A stretch of 64,000 nt of DNA from Aquibium pacificus (lineage in GTDB: Bacteria > Pseudomonadota > Alphaproteobacteria > Rhizobiales > Rhizobiaceae): NCBI RefSeq assembly GCF_040839445.1, contig NZ_JBDPGJ010000003.1, forward strand, positions 558,001 through 622,000, read 5' to 3'. A program made the position numbers and the translations under genes. Positions 9,626 through 18,825 of this stretch are shown piece after piece; position 1 is the stretch's first letter, and each line of letters opens with the position of its first letter. The notes beneath the pieces are model-generated. The model was not told the origin of the DNA. It did no database searches and worked only from the letters and a program-made list of their open reading frames with translations.

Positions 9626-12600
9626 ATGACGATTGGGGCTTCCGAAGTCGCGGGCTTTCGCATGGCCGGCACCATGGTCTTCCTGCTGTCGGCGGCCTCG
9701 CCGGCCTCGGCGGCCGCGACGACGCTGGAGACACTTCAAAGAAACCTCGATCTCGTCTGGACGCTGCTGGCCGCCGGCCTCGTCCTGATGATGCAGCTCG
9801 GCTTTCTGCTCCTCGAAGCCGGGATGGTGCGCTCGAAGAATTCCATCAACGTCGCGCAGAAAAACCTGCTGGACTTCGCGGTCTCGGTCGTCGCGTTCAG
9901 CGCGGTCGGCTTCATGATCGCCTTCGCGTCCGGCAACGGATGGCCCTTCGGCATCGACGGGAGTTTCCTCTTCCTGGGATCGCTCGACAGCTGGCACGTC
10001 GGCTTCTTCGTCTTTCAGGTCATGTTCTGTGGAACGGCCGCGACGATCGTCTCGGGCGCGGTCGCGGAACGGATGCGGCTCGTCTCCTACCTGCTCTGCT
10101 CAGCCGTCGTCGCGGGCGTCATCTATCCGGTCTTCGTCCACTGGGCGTGGGGCAACTCCCTCGTCCCGAATTCGTCGGCATTTCTTGCCAACATGGGCTT
10201 CGTGGACTTTGCCGGTTCCACCGTCGTCCACGCGACCGGCGCCTGGGTGGCGCTCGCCGCATGTCTCGTCCTGGGGCCCCGGCTCGGCAGGTTCGACAGT
10301 GCCGGAAAGCCGGTGCGCATTGCCGGGCACAGCCCCGTCTTGGCGGCGGCCGGCGCGCTCGTCCTCTTCGTGGGCTGGATCGGCTTCAACGGCGGCTCCA
10401 CGGTCGCGGCAACGCCGGCGATCGCCCACATCATCGCCAACACGGTGCTGGCCGGCGGCACCGGCAGCCTCGCCGGCTTTGTCGTCGGCTGGTACAAGGA
10501 TGGGGTCGTGCTCCCCGAGCAGACGCTTTCGGGCATGCTCGGAGGGCTCGTCGCCGTCACCGCCGGCTGCCTGGTGCTCGATCCGTTCGGCGCGCTGGCG
10601 ATCGGCATGATCGGCGGACTGGCGGCCATATGGGGCAACAGCGTCCTTGAGAACGAGCTCGGGATTGACGACGCCGTCGGCGCGATCGGCGTACACGGCT
10701 TCGCGGGAATGGCCGGCACGATCGGTCTGGCGCTGCTGGCGCCCGTCGAAAACCTGCCGCTCGCCTCCCGCTGGGACCAGCTGCAGGTCCAGGCGACGGG
10801 AGTGACGGTCAACTTCGTTTGGACCTTCGCGACCGGATACGCCTTCTTCTGGACGCTGAACCGCTTCTTCCCCATCCGCGTCACCCGCGAGGCCGAGCTG
10901 ATCGGGCTGAACGAAGCCGAACACGGCACGCGCATGGGTGTCGGGCACGTCGAACGCGCGCTCCAGACGCTGGTCAGCGGCAACGCCGATCTGAACATGC
11001 GGCTCGAACTGAAGCCCGGCGACGAGTCCGAGACCCTGACGCGCCTCTTCAACGACCTCATGGAGAACATCCAGGCCGAGGAGAGCGCACGCGCGCGGGC
11101 CAAGTCGATGATGCGCGATGCCGAGGAGGCCGAGCGCCTGTCGGCGCTCGCCGCCGCGACCTTCGAGGCGATCTGGATCCTTCAGGATGGACGGATCGTC
11201 GACGGAAACGTCAAGCTCGAGGAGCTTCTCGGCGAGACCATTTCCACACTGCGCGGCCGCCCGGTCATCGAGCTGTTCGCTCCCGAACACCGCGCAGCCG
11301 TGCGGGAGGCGATGCTGAAGCCGGTTGCCGAACCCTACGAAGCCGACATCATGATGGCTGACGGCACCTGCGTCCCGATGGAGCTGCGCGGCCGCGAGAT
11401 CCTCTACCGGGGCGAGCGCTCCCGAATCGGCTGCCTCGTGGACCTGCGCGAGCGAAAGCATGCGGAGGCGCGCATCCGGCACCTCGCCCTGCACGATCCG
11501 CTGACGGGTCTGCCCAACCGCGCCCTCTTCAACGAGAGGCTAGCCGCGATGGCCAGACGCGCGAGCGACGCCAATGGACAGGGCGCCGTCCTGCTGGTCG
11601 ATCTCGACCGCTTCAAGGACATCAACGACATCTACGGGCACCCCGCCGGCGATCTCGTAATCAGAACGGCCGCCGACCGCATCTCGTCCCTGGCCGGCAA
11701 TGACGACGTCACGGTGGCGCGCCTGGGCGGAGACGAGTTCGCCGTGTTGATGTCCGGCCTGGCATTCGGGAACCAGGCGGCAGACTTCGCCTTCCGCGTG
11801 GTCACTCAACTGGTCCAGCCGATCACGCTGGAAGACGGTCGTCCCGTCCGCGTCGGCGCTAGCGTCGGAGTGGCCCTGTGCCCCCGCGACGGCAACGACC
11901 CCGCGCTGCTCGTCTCCCGCGCCGATACGGCCCTCTATCACGCAAAGAACACCGGCCGGAACAACTACTGCCTGTTCGAGCCCGGAATGGACGCCTTCCT
12001 TGAAAAGCGCCGGTTGCTGGAAGCCGACCTCGGACTGGCGCTCGAACGGGAGGAGTTCGAACTGCATTTCCAGCCGCGCGTCAGCGTCGAGCAGAGCCGC
12101 ATCATTTCCTACGAGGCGCTCATCCGCTGGCGGCATCCCGAACGCGGCCTCGTCAGCCCGGCCGACTTCATCCCGATCGCCGAACAGGGCGGCAAGATCG
12201 TCGCCATTGGGGAATGGGTGCTTCGCACCGCCTGCCTCGCAGCGCAAAACGATTTCGGCGGAGCGCGCGTCAGCGTCAACGTCAGTCCGGTCCAGTTCCG
12301 CCAGAAGAACTTCGTCGAAAGCGTCGCCGCGATCCTGGAGGAAACCGGGCTGGCGCCGGGACAGCTCGAAATCGAGATCACCGAAGGCGTGCTGATCGAC
12401 GACGACAACCGCGCGGGCCTCATCCTCAAGCAGTTCAAGCAGCTCGGGATCACGATCGCCCTCGACGACTTCGGCACCGGCTATTCCTCGCTCGGCTATC
12501 TCAGCCGCTTCCCCTTCGACACGATCAAGATCGACCGCTCGTTCGTGCGAGAACTCACCTCCTCCGAAAACGCCCGCGCCATCATCAATACGATCGTGGG

Positions 12601-12877
12601 GCTGGGATTCGGCCTCAAGATGAAGGTTGTCGCTGAAGGGGTCGAGACGGTGGAGGAAGCCGCCATCCTCGCCATGAGCGGATGCAACGAGCTGCAGGGC
12701 TTTCTTCTGGGGCGGCCGCTGCCCGTCGGCGAGATGGCGCCGGACGCCGATCGGGAGGTCGCCGCGATCGTCGCCCAGGCGCGCGACATGCAGGCGGAAA
12801 TGTCGAGGACGCTACGCACCGTCGCGCAGGACATGCGTGCACGCTCCGGCGACACCCCGCTCCGAAAGGTAAGCTGA
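9626..12877 (+). CDS. Ammonium transporter fused to PAS-GGDEF-EAL c-di-GMP module
   Basis: A 1083-residue membrane sensor/transducer. Residues about 35-415 are a full Amt/Rh ammonium channel: FCGTAATIVSGAVAERMRL, DFAGSTVVH with His202, GFNGGS, and GVHGFAG with His357, so both pore histidines are kept. The conserved Amt cytoplasmic tail (RVTREAELIGLNEAEHG, from residue 418) is also present. Then come a helical linker (about 440-505), a PAS domain (about 505-610), a GGDEF domain with intact GGDEF at 701-705 and an EAL domain with EAL at 830-832 and the catalytic DDFGTG at 947-952. Both cyclase and phosphodiesterase sites look active. A second ATG at residue 13 (9662) would leave a more normal signal-like N-terminus. 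No glnK is adjacent. Inferred role: ammonium level controls c-di-GMP. Confidence 0.93.
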   Translation: MTIGASEVAGFRMAGTMVFLLSAASPASAAATTLETLQRNLDLVWTLLAAGLVLMMQLGFLLLEAGMVRSKNSINVAQKNLLDFAVSVVAFSAVGFMIAFASGNGWPFGIDGSFLFLGSLDSWHVGFFVFQVMFCGTAATIVSGAVAERMRLVSYLLCSAVVAGVIYPVFVHWAWGNSLVPNSSAFLANMGFVDFAGSTVVHATGAWVALAACLVLGPRLGRFDSAGKPVRIAGHSPVLAAAGALVLFVGWIGFNGGSTVAATPAIAHIIANTVLAGGTGSLAGFVVGWYKDGVVLPEQTLSGMLGGLVAVTAGCLVLDPFGALAIGMIGGLAAIWGNSVLENELGIDDAVGAIGVHGFAGMAGTIGLALLAPVENLPLASRWDQLQVQATGVTVNFVWTFATGYAFFWTLNRFFPIRVTREAELIGLNEAEHGTRMGVGHVERALQTLVSGNADLNMRLELKPGDESETLTRLFNDLMENIQAEESARARAKSMMRDAEEAERLSALAAATFEAIWILQDGRIVDGNVKLEELLGETISTLRGRPVIELFAPEHRAAVREAMLKPVAEPYEADIMMADGTCVPMELRGREILYRGERSRIGCLVDLRERKHAEARIRHLALHDPLTGLPNRALFNERLAAMARRASDANGQGAVLLVDLDRFKDINDIYGHPAGDLVIRTAADRISSLAGNDDVTVARLGGDEFAVLMSGLAFGNQAADFAFRVVTQLVQPITLEDGRPVRVGASVGVALCPRDGNDPALLVSRADTALYHAKNTGRNNYCLFEPGMDAFLEKRRLLEADLGLALEREEFELHFQPRVSVEQSRIISYEALIRWRHPERGLVSPADFIPIAEQGGKIVAIGEWVLRTACLAAQNDFGGARVSVNVSPVQFRQKNFVESVAAILEETGLAPGQLEIEITEGVLIDDDNRAGLILKQFKQLGITIALDDFGTGYSSLGYLSRFPFDTIKIDRSFVRELTSSENARAIINTIVGLGFGLKMKVVAEGVETVEEAAILAMSGCNELQGFLLGRPLPVGEMAPDADREVAAIVAQARDMQAEMSRTLRTVAQDMRARSGDTPLRKVS

Positions 12878-12880
12878 CCG

Positions 12881-13354
12881 TCAGGCCAGTTCCGGCATGA
12901 TGCCCATCGACGTCCGATCGACGACTTCGCGCAGCGCGAAGGAGGAGTTGATCTTGATGACATGCGGCATGGCGGTGAGCCATTCCTTGTGGATCCGCTC
13001 GTAGTCCTCGAGATCCTTGGCGGCGATGCGGACCACGTAGTCGTACTCGCCCGACATCAGATGGCACGACAGAACGTTCGGGCAGCGCTTGATCGCCGCT
13101 TCGAACTCGGCGAGCGATTTTTCGAACTGGCCGGACAGGGAGATGTGGACGATCGCCGTCATCTTGTGGCCGAGCGCGCCGTTCGAAAGCCGCGCGTGAT
13201 AGCCCTCGATCACGCCGCTCTTTTCCAGCTGGTCGAGCCGCCGGGAACAGGCGGACTGCGACAGGCCGATCTTTTCGGCGAGCGCGGAATTCGAGATCCG
13301 GCCGTCCTTCTGGAGCGTGTCGAGAATGGCGAAATCGATCCTGTCCAGCGCCAT
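12881..13354 (-). CDS. Lrp/AsnC-family transcriptional regulator, probable regulator of ald
   Basis: A 157-residue Lrp-type protein: an N-terminal winged helix (MALDRIDFAILDTLQKDGRI, HTH SNSALAEKIGLSQSACSRRL) and a C-terminal RAM/AsnC ligand-binding domain (LSCHLMSGEYDYVVRIAAKD). The ATG at 13354 was chosen over one 13 codons upstream because it gives the family N-terminus and has GGAAAGG before it. It is divergent from alanine dehydrogenase with 149 nt between starts, the usual arrangement for AldR-type regulators that activate ald in response to alanine. Its stop lies only 3 nt from that of the Amt fusion gene (convergent). Confidence 0.88.
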   Translation of the reverse strand: MALDRIDFAILDTLQKDGRISNSALAEKIGLSQSACSRRLDQLEKSGVIEGYHARLSNGALGHKMTAIVHISLSGQFEKSLAEFEAAIKRCPNVLSCHLMSGEYDYVVRIAAKDLEDYERIHKEWLTAMPHVIKINSSFALREVVDRTSMGIMPELA

Positions 13355-13503
13355 GGGCCACCTTTCCTGCGAAAACTGCGCCTGTTCACGCAAACTCTAT
13401 CGAAAAACCGGCTGTCAGACAATGAACTTCGCAAACACATTCGAAGCGAACGGTGTTCTAATGGCTGCACTCACCACAATCGTTCCGCCCCGAGGAGGAA
13501 ATC

Positions 13504-14622
13504 ATGCGCGTCGGCTGCCCGAAGGAGATCAAGAACCACGAGTACCGGGTTGGCCTGACCCCCGGTTCTGTTCGCGAATATGTCGCGCACGGGCATGACG
13601 TGATCGTCGAGACCGGCGCGGGCGCTGGCATCGGCGCCGACGACAACGCCTATCGCGCGGCCGGTGCGTCGATCGCAAAGACGGCCGAGGAGGTCTTCGC
13701 CAAGGCCGACATGATCGTCAAGGTCAAGGAGCCGCAGCCCGGCGAATGGGTCCAGCTGCGCGAAGGCCAGCTCCTCTACACCTATCTCCACCTCGCGCCC
13801 GATCCGGAGCAGACGAAAGGCCTCGTCGCCTCGGGCGTCACGGCGGTCGCCTACGAAACCGTCACCGACGACCGCGGCGGCCTGCCGCTGCTTGCTCCGA
13901 TGTCGGAAGTCGCCGGGCGCCTGTCTATCCAGGCCGGCGCCACGGCGCTGCAGAAGGCCAATGGCGGCCGCGGCGTCCTGCTGGGCGGCGTGCCCGGCGT
14001 GCTGCCGGGCAAGGTCGCTGTCATCGGCGGCGGCGTCGTCGGCCTGCACGCGGCCAAGATGGCGGTTGGCCTCGGCGCCGACGTCACCATCATCGACCGC
14101 TCGATTCCGCGCCTGCGCCAGCTCGATGACATCTTCAACGGCCGCGTCCACACCCGCTATTCCACCGTCGAGGCGCTCGAGGAAGAGTGCTTCTCGGCCG
14201 ACATGGTGGTCGGCGCAGTCCTCATCCCCGGCGCCGCGGCTCCCAAGCTTGTGACGCGCGAGATGCTGTCGGGCATGAAGAAGGGCGCGGTGCTCGTCGA
14301 CGTCGCCATCGACCAGGGTGGCTGCTTCGAGACCTCGCACGCCACCACCCATGCCAATCCCACCTACGAGGTCGACGGCATCATCCACTACTGCGTGGCC
14401 AATATGCCGGGCGCAGTTCCCGTCACTTCGGCCCACGCGCTCAACAATGCGACGCTCTACTACGGACTCCAGCTCGCCGACAAAGGCCTGAAGGCACTGG
14501 TCGACGATCCGCACCTGCGCAACGGGCTCAACGTGCACAAGGGCCGCATCACCAATCGCGCCGTCGCCGAAGCGCTCGGCTACGAGATGGCCGAACCGCA
14601 GATCGCCCTGAAGGCGGCCTGA
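13504..14622 (+). CDS. ald: Alanine dehydrogenase
   Basis: A 372-residue cytoplasmic enzyme for NAD-dependent, reversible oxidative deamination of L-alanine to pyruvate and ammonium. It begins MRVGCPKEIKNHEYRVGLTP; substrate residues lie in IVKVKEPQP and YTYLHLAPD; the Rossmann motif is VIGGGVVGLHAAKMAVGLGA; and VDVAIDQGGCFETSH and NMPGAVPVTSAHALNN are diagnostic. There is a strong AGGAGGAA ribosome-binding site. It is controlled, by inference, by the divergent Lrp-type regulator, and ends at a double-hairpin terminator. It is next to the Amt fusion gene, a possible nitrogen theme. Confidence 0.97.
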   Translation: MRVGCPKEIKNHEYRVGLTPGSVREYVAHGHDVIVETGAGAGIGADDNAYRAAGASIAKTAEEVFAKADMIVKVKEPQPGEWVQLREGQLLYTYLHLAPDPEQTKGLVASGVTAVAYETVTDDRGGLPLLAPMSEVAGRLSIQAGATALQKANGGRGVLLGGVPGVLPGKVAVIGGGVVGLHAAKMAVGLGADVTIIDRSIPRLRQLDDIFNGRVHTRYSTVEALEEECFSADMVVGAVLIPGAAAPKLVTREMLSGMKKGAVLVDVAIDQGGCFETSHATTHANPTYEVDGIIHYCVANMPGAVPVTSAHALNNATLYYGLQLADKGLKALVDDPHLRNGLNVHKGRITNRAVAEALGYEMAEPQIALKAA

Positions 14623-14668
14623 TCCCCCAGGAACTTTCCGCGAGAAACCTCCCCTCGCGGAAATCTCG

Positions 14669-14700
14669 CCCGCCGGCTGCACCACCGGCGGGCTTTTCTT
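14669..14700 (+). terminator. Rho-independent terminator after ald
   Basis: An 8-bp perfect stem CCCGCCGG/CCGGCGGG, 8-nt loop, then CTTTTCTT. It is preceded by a second perfect 10-bp hairpin (14635-14644 pairing with 14654-14663) that could stabilise the 3' end. The minus-strand DUF1203 gene ends just beyond. Confidence 0.85.
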
Positions 14701-14722
14701 TGCCTGCTCTCGGGCTGCCGGC

Positions 14723-15193
14723 TCAGTTTCGATCGATGCGGCACTGGTAGCAGTTATTGCGGGCCGAGCGCATATGGAGATATGCGATCTCCGGCCGCGC
14801 CAGCAGTTCGTGCGCCCGCTGGCAGATGTGGTTCGACGGAACCACCGCCCCGGTGCCATAGACGATCCGGTCGTCATGGCCGTATCCGCGCACGATATAG
14901 TCGGGCGTTGCCCTGAACAAGTCCGGCAGCACGTCCGTCTCCGCGGCGGGCTCGCACGCCTCCGCATGCAGGAAGATCGGACCGGTCTCCGCATACGGCT
15001 GCAAGGCCGGAAACGGGCGGTAGGCGAGCACGAGATACGGCTCGCCCTTGGCGACGTTGCGCAGACAGTGGCGGCAGGGAACGCCGTCGCCATCGGAGAT
15101 GCGCCGCTCCGGCGGCAGCCCGTAGGCATCCGGCGCGCCGTCCTGGAGCGCGCGCACGTCGTCGGTCGGAAGCGGTCTGAAGCGGATCAACAT
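14723..15193 (-). CDS. DUF1203 family protein
   Basis: A 156-residue cytoplasmic protein matching my memory of DUF1203: an early CRHCLRNV motif (about residues 41-48), YLVLAYRPFPALQPYAETGP, FLHAEACEPA and a C-terminal MRSARNNCYQCRIDRN. The cysteine pairs suggest metal or disulfide chemistry, but the family function is unknown. The start at 15193 (MLIRFRPLPTDDVRAL) was chosen because the longer frame upstream lacks family similarity. A 104-nt gap separates it from the upstream GNAT gene on the same strand. Confidence 0.8.
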   Translation of the reverse strand: MLIRFRPLPTDDVRALQDGAPDAYGLPPERRISDGDGVPCRHCLRNVAKGEPYLVLAYRPFPALQPYAETGPIFLHAEACEPAAETDVLPDLFRATPDYIVRGYGHDDRIVYGTGAVVPSNHICQRAHELLARPEIAYLHMRSARNNCYQCRIDRN

Positions 15194-15297
15194 GGGAACC
15201 TCGTCTGTTCGGGAGGCTCTCCATCTATCGGCACAGATTGCGACCGGCCACCCGAAACACGCTCCTGCGGCCCTGGCCGGAAAAGGACCTCGCTCGG

Positions 15298-15834
15298 CTA
15301 GTCCCAGGCCTCGATCTGCTCCTCCGACCAGGCCACGGGAACGAAACCCATCTTCTGGTAGATCTGCAGCGCGCGCGGGCTGTCGAGCGAGTTGGTCTGG
15401 ATGATGACCTTGTGCGGGTCGTGCGCCCACGCTCCATAGATCGCACATGACAGGAAGAAGCGGGAGAGGCCCCTTCCCTGGAACTCCGGCACGAGCCCGA
15501 AATACTCGATCTCCGCCTGATGCGGCAGGCGCGACAGGTCCAGTTCGAAGAACCCCGCCGGACTCCCGTTGGCGTAGAGCACCTCGATCTCGGTCGTGCT
15601 CGAATGGATCACCGAGGCGAGCGCGGCATCCTTCATCGTGCGGCGCATCTGCCAGTGATGCGGCCGTCCCACCTGTTCGTAGAGGTACCGGTAGAAGTGC
15701 AGCGGCATCTCCACGGAGCGCATGACGGCGAGCAGGTGGCCGATCGGCGCAGGCACCCGGCGGGAGGGCTTCTGCGTCATTTCCAGATGCGTGATGCGCG
15801 CGGTCAGAATGCGCGGTTGCCCGGACACGGTCAT
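15298..15834 (-). CDS. GNAT-family N-acetyltransferase
   Basis: A 178-residue GNAT protein. The acetyl-CoA binding signature is IEYFGLVPEFQGRGLSRFFL (about residues 109-128), and TNSLDSPRALQIYQKMGFVP is the C-terminal part of the fold. Substrate unknown. Its ATG overlaps the sulfurtransferase stop by 4 nt, so it belongs to the cysK-alaX-sseA-GNAT operon. The 449-codon open frame upstream is out of frame with sseA and not coding. Confidence 0.87.
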   Translation of the reverse strand: MTVSGQPRILTARITHLEMTQKPSRRVPAPIGHLLAVMRSVEMPLHFYRYLYEQVGRPHHWQMRRTMKDAALASVIHSSTTEIEVLYANGSPAGFFELDLSRLPHQAEIEYFGLVPEFQGRGLSRFFLSCAIYGAWAHDPHKVIIQTNSLDSPRALQIYQKMGFVPVAWSEEQIEAWD

Positions 15835-16685
15835 GCCTTCCCCGTCGCGACCGGCGTGTCGCCGCGGCTGCCCCATTCGGTCCAGGAACCGTCGTAGAGC
15901 CGGTTGTCCTCGTGCCCTAGCGCCTGCAGCGCCAGAACCAGCGTTGCGGCGGTCACCCCGGAGCCGCAGGAGGTAACGACGGGACGCGACAGGTCCACCC
16001 CGGCCTGCTCGAAGGCTGCCCGGAGCTCTTCGGCCGGCAGTAGGGCGCCGTCGCGCGAGAGCGTCAGCGCCGGCACGTTTCTGGCTCCGGGCATGTGACC
16101 GGATCGCACGCCGGCCCTCGGCTCGGGATCGGTGCCCTCGAATCGTCCCGCCGGGCGGGCATCCACGACCTGGGCCGTACCTCCTTCGACGACGGATCGC
16201 ATCTCCGCGAGCGAGGCCACCTTCCGCTTGTCGAAATCCACTTCGAACAGGCACGACGCGATCTTCGTCGGGCGGGAGGTCACCAGCCGACCCTCGGCCT
16301 TCCAGCGGTCGAACCCGCCCTCCAGGATGAAGACCTTCTTCGCCCCCATGACCTTGAACATCCACCATACCCGCGGCGACGAGAACAGGCCGGGGCCGTC
16401 GTAGACGACGATCGTGTCGTCCTGCGAAATCCCCATCGAACCGGCGAAGGTGGCGAAAATCTCGGGCGACGGCAGCGTATGCGGAAGTTTTGATTCCGGC
16501 TGCACCACGACATCCTGGTCGAAGAACACGGCGCGCGGGATGTGGCCCGCCTCGTATTCCGCCCTCGCGTCGCGCCCCTGTGCCGGCAGGTACCAGGACC
16601 CATCCACCACCGACAGGCCGGGGTCGTTCAGGTGCTCGGCGAGCCATTCGGTCGTGACGAAGAAGTCGGTTCTATCGGAGGCCAT
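15831..16685 (-). CDS. sseA: 3-mercaptopyruvate sulfurtransferase (double rhodanese)
   Basis: A 284-residue protein with two rhodanese domains; it transfers sulfur from 3-mercaptopyruvate to thiophilic acceptors. The N-terminal inactive domain contains VVDGSWYLPAQGRDARAEY and DQDVVVQPES; the C-terminal domain has the catalytic loop CGSGVTA with Cys240, the signature that separates mercaptopyruvate sulfurtransferases from thiosulfate rhodaneses. The ATG at 16685 has GGGAGAAA upstream and gives the normal N-terminus. It lies downstream of alaX and cysK, fitting a cysteine/sulfur context. Confidence 0.93.
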   Translation of the reverse strand: MASDRTDFFVTTEWLAEHLNDPGLSVVDGSWYLPAQGRDARAEYEAGHIPRAVFFDQDVVVQPESKLPHTLPSPEIFATFAGSMGISQDDTIVVYDGPGLFSSPRVWWMFKVMGAKKVFILEGGFDRWKAEGRLVTSRPTKIASCLFEVDFDKRKVASLAEMRSVVEGGTAQVVDARPAGRFEGTDPEPRAGVRSGHMPGARNVPALTLSRDGALLPAEELRAAFEQAGVDLSRPVVTSCGSGVTAATLVLALQALGHEDNRLYDGSWTEWGSRGDTPVATGKA

Positions 16686-16781
16686 CTGTTTCTCCCGGTC
16701 GCTTGCCCGCATATCGAGGTTTCGCAACCAGAAGATCAAGGGTCTGCCGGCCATTAATCCCGCCGCCGGCCGACGGGCAGG

Positions 16782-17525
16782 TTAGTTTGCCGGCATCGCC
16801 CCGAACCTGATCCTGAATCTGCGGTTCTCGCGGCCCTTCTTCTCGATCTTGCCGATGTGGATCTCGCCGACCTCCTGGGTTTCGGAGACGTGGGTGCCGC
16901 CGCAGGGCTGGCTGTCGATGACGGCATTCTCGCCGATGCACACGAGCCTGATCCGCCCGGCGCCCACCGGCGGGCGAACGTTCTTCGACTTCACCAGGCC
17001 CGGATTGGCGTTCAGCTCCTCCTCGGTGATCCAGCGCGTGAACACCGGATGGTTGGCGTTGACCAGCTTCATCAGCTCTTCCGTCACACCTTCCTTTGTC
17101 ACCCCGGCATCGGGCAGGTCGAGATCGACGCGCGAATCGTCCTCGCCTACCGCCGCACCGGTGATCGGGAACGGGCAAACGACGCTCAGCAGGTGGCAGG
17201 CGGTGTGCATGCGCATGAGCCTGTACCGGCGCGCCCAGTCGATGTGGAGGACGAGCGTCTCGCCGACCGCCGGCAGGGCCTGGCCGGGTGCCGGTACATG
17301 GATGATCTCGTTCTTCGTCTCGCCGGTGATCGTGCCGGCGATCGCGATGCGCGATCCGTCCGGCCTCTCGAAGAAGCCGGTATCGCCCGGCTGTCCGCCC
17401 GAGGTGGCGTAGAAGTTCGTGCGGTCGAGAAGGATGCCGCCGCGGTCGTTGAGGCCAACGACCTCTCCTTCCGCGGTGGAGAGATAGGCGTCCTCCCGGA
17501 ACAGTGTCTCCGTCGGAGCCGCCAT
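16782..17525 (-). CDS. alaX: Alanyl-tRNA editing protein AlaX (trans-editing)
   Basis: A 247-residue free-standing editing domain that hydrolyses mischarged Ser- or Gly-tRNA(Ala). The zinc site is complete: HTACH (His107, His111) and CGGTH (Cys208, His212). FYATSGGQPGDTG near residue 38 is the AlaRS-editing-type N-terminal motif, so this is the longer AlaX-II/M-type form. It overlaps the cysK stop by one base (TGATG). A tRNA-editing enzyme beside cysteine and sulfur genes is a gene order I recall from other rhizobia. Confidence 0.92.
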   Translation of the reverse strand: MAAPTETLFREDAYLSTAEGEVVGLNDRGGILLDRTNFYATSGGQPGDTGFFERPDGSRIAIAGTITGETKNEIIHVPAPGQALPAVGETLVLHIDWARRYRLMRMHTACHLLSVVCPFPITGAAVGEDDSRVDLDLPDAGVTKEGVTEELMKLVNANHPVFTRWITEEELNANPGLVKSKNVRPPVGAGRIRLVCIGENAVIDSQPCGGTHVSETQEVGEIHIGKIEKKGRENRRFRIRFGAMPAN

Positions 17526-18559
17526 CAGGCCACCGCCTCGAAGGGAACGGCGATATCCGGCGTCCGCTCCATCCAGTCGGGAACCGGCAGGTTCTTGCCC
17601 CGAAGGAATTTGGGATTGAAGAGCTTCGACTGGTAGCGCGTGCCGTAGTCGCACAGCACCGTCACGATCGTATGCCCGGGGCCGAGCTCCCGCGCGAGCC
17701 GGATCGCGCCGGCGATGTTGATCCCCGAGGACCCCCCGAGGCAGAGCCCCTCTTCCTGCACGAGGTGGAAGATGATCGGTAGGGCTTCCTCGTCGGGTAT
17801 CTGGTAGGAGAAATCCGGATCGAATCCTTCCAGGTTGGCAGTGATGCGGCCCTGGCCGATGCCCTCGGTGATCGAACTGCCCTCCGACTTCAGCACCCCT
17901 TCGGTATAGAAGGAATGGAGAGCGGCGCCGAGAGGGTCGGCGAGCGCGATCTTCACCGCGTTGCTCTTCGCCTTCAGTCCCTCCGCGATCCCCGCCAGCG
18001 TCCCGCCGGTGCCGACCGCACACACGAAACCGTCCACCTTTCCGTCGGTATCACGCCAGATCTCCTGTGCCGTCGTCTCGACATGACCTTTCCGGTTCGC
18101 AATGTTGTCGAACTGGTTCGCCCAGATCGCGCCGCTCTCGCTGGTCTTGGCCAGCTGTTCGGCCAGGCGGCCCGATACCTTCACGTAATTGTTCGGGTTC
18201 TTGTAGGGCACCGCCGGCACCTCGATCAGTTCGGCTCCCAGAAGGCGCAGCGCGTCCTTCTTCTCCTGGCTCTGGGTGTCGGGAATGACGATCACGGTGC
18301 GGTACCCGAGCGCCTTGCCCACCACGGTGAGGCCGATTCCGGTGTTGCCGGCCGTTCCTTCCACGATCAGTCCGCCCGGCCTCAGAAGCCCCTTTTTCTC
18401 GGCGTCGCGAATGATGAAGAGCGCCGCCCTGTCCTTCACCGACTGGCCGGGGTTCATAAACTCGGCCTTGCCGAGGATTTCGCAGCCCGTCTCCTCCGAT
18501 GCCCGCCTCAGCCGAATCAGCGGAGTATTGCCGATAGCGTCGATCACCGAGCGGTACAT
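17525..18559 (-). CDS. cysK: Cysteine synthase A
   Basis: A 344-residue PLP enzyme, O-acetylserine (thiol)-lyase, making L-cysteine from O-acetylserine and sulfide. PLP lysine is Lys42 in NPGQSVKDRAA; the substrate loop is EGTAGNTGIGL (TAGNTG rather than the common TSGNTG); the phosphate-binding loop is GTGGTLAGI; GGSSGINIAGA lies near the C-terminus. The ATG at 18559 was preferred to one 21 codons upstream because MYRSVIDAIGNTPLIRL is the family start. First gene of the cysK-alaX-sseA-GNAT operon. Confidence 0.94.
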   Translation of the reverse strand: MYRSVIDAIGNTPLIRLRRASEETGCEILGKAEFMNPGQSVKDRAALFIIRDAEKKGLLRPGGLIVEGTAGNTGIGLTVVGKALGYRTVIVIPDTQSQEKKDALRLLGAELIEVPAVPYKNPNNYVKVSGRLAEQLAKTSESGAIWANQFDNIANRKGHVETTAQEIWRDTDGKVDGFVCAVGTGGTLAGIAEGLKAKSNAVKIALADPLGAALHSFYTEGVLKSEGSSITEGIGQGRITANLEGFDPDFSYQIPDEEALPIIFHLVQEEGLCLGGSSGINIAGAIRLARELGPGHTIVTVLCDYGTRYQSKLFNPKFLRGKNLPVPDWMERTPDIAVPFEAVA

Positions 18560-18825
18560 GAAATTTCCTTCCTGTCCTTGGCGGGCTCTGCGGCCTGCTT
18601 GAAGCTGTTCGAGGCGGAGCACCTTGGTCTAAGGAGCCGCGGTGCGCCTTTCAAGAAGCGATTTTCCGCGATTTGGCATACGGCGGCATGATCGTTTCGG
18701 GGAACGCCGCCGACGGCGAAAAAACCCGGGCATACCCGCTGGGCAGGCGGCCGCTTCCGTGGCACATCCGCGGAGGAACTGCTGGCATACGGACGCCCCG
18801 CGCGGCCGCATCGCTACGAGGGCTT

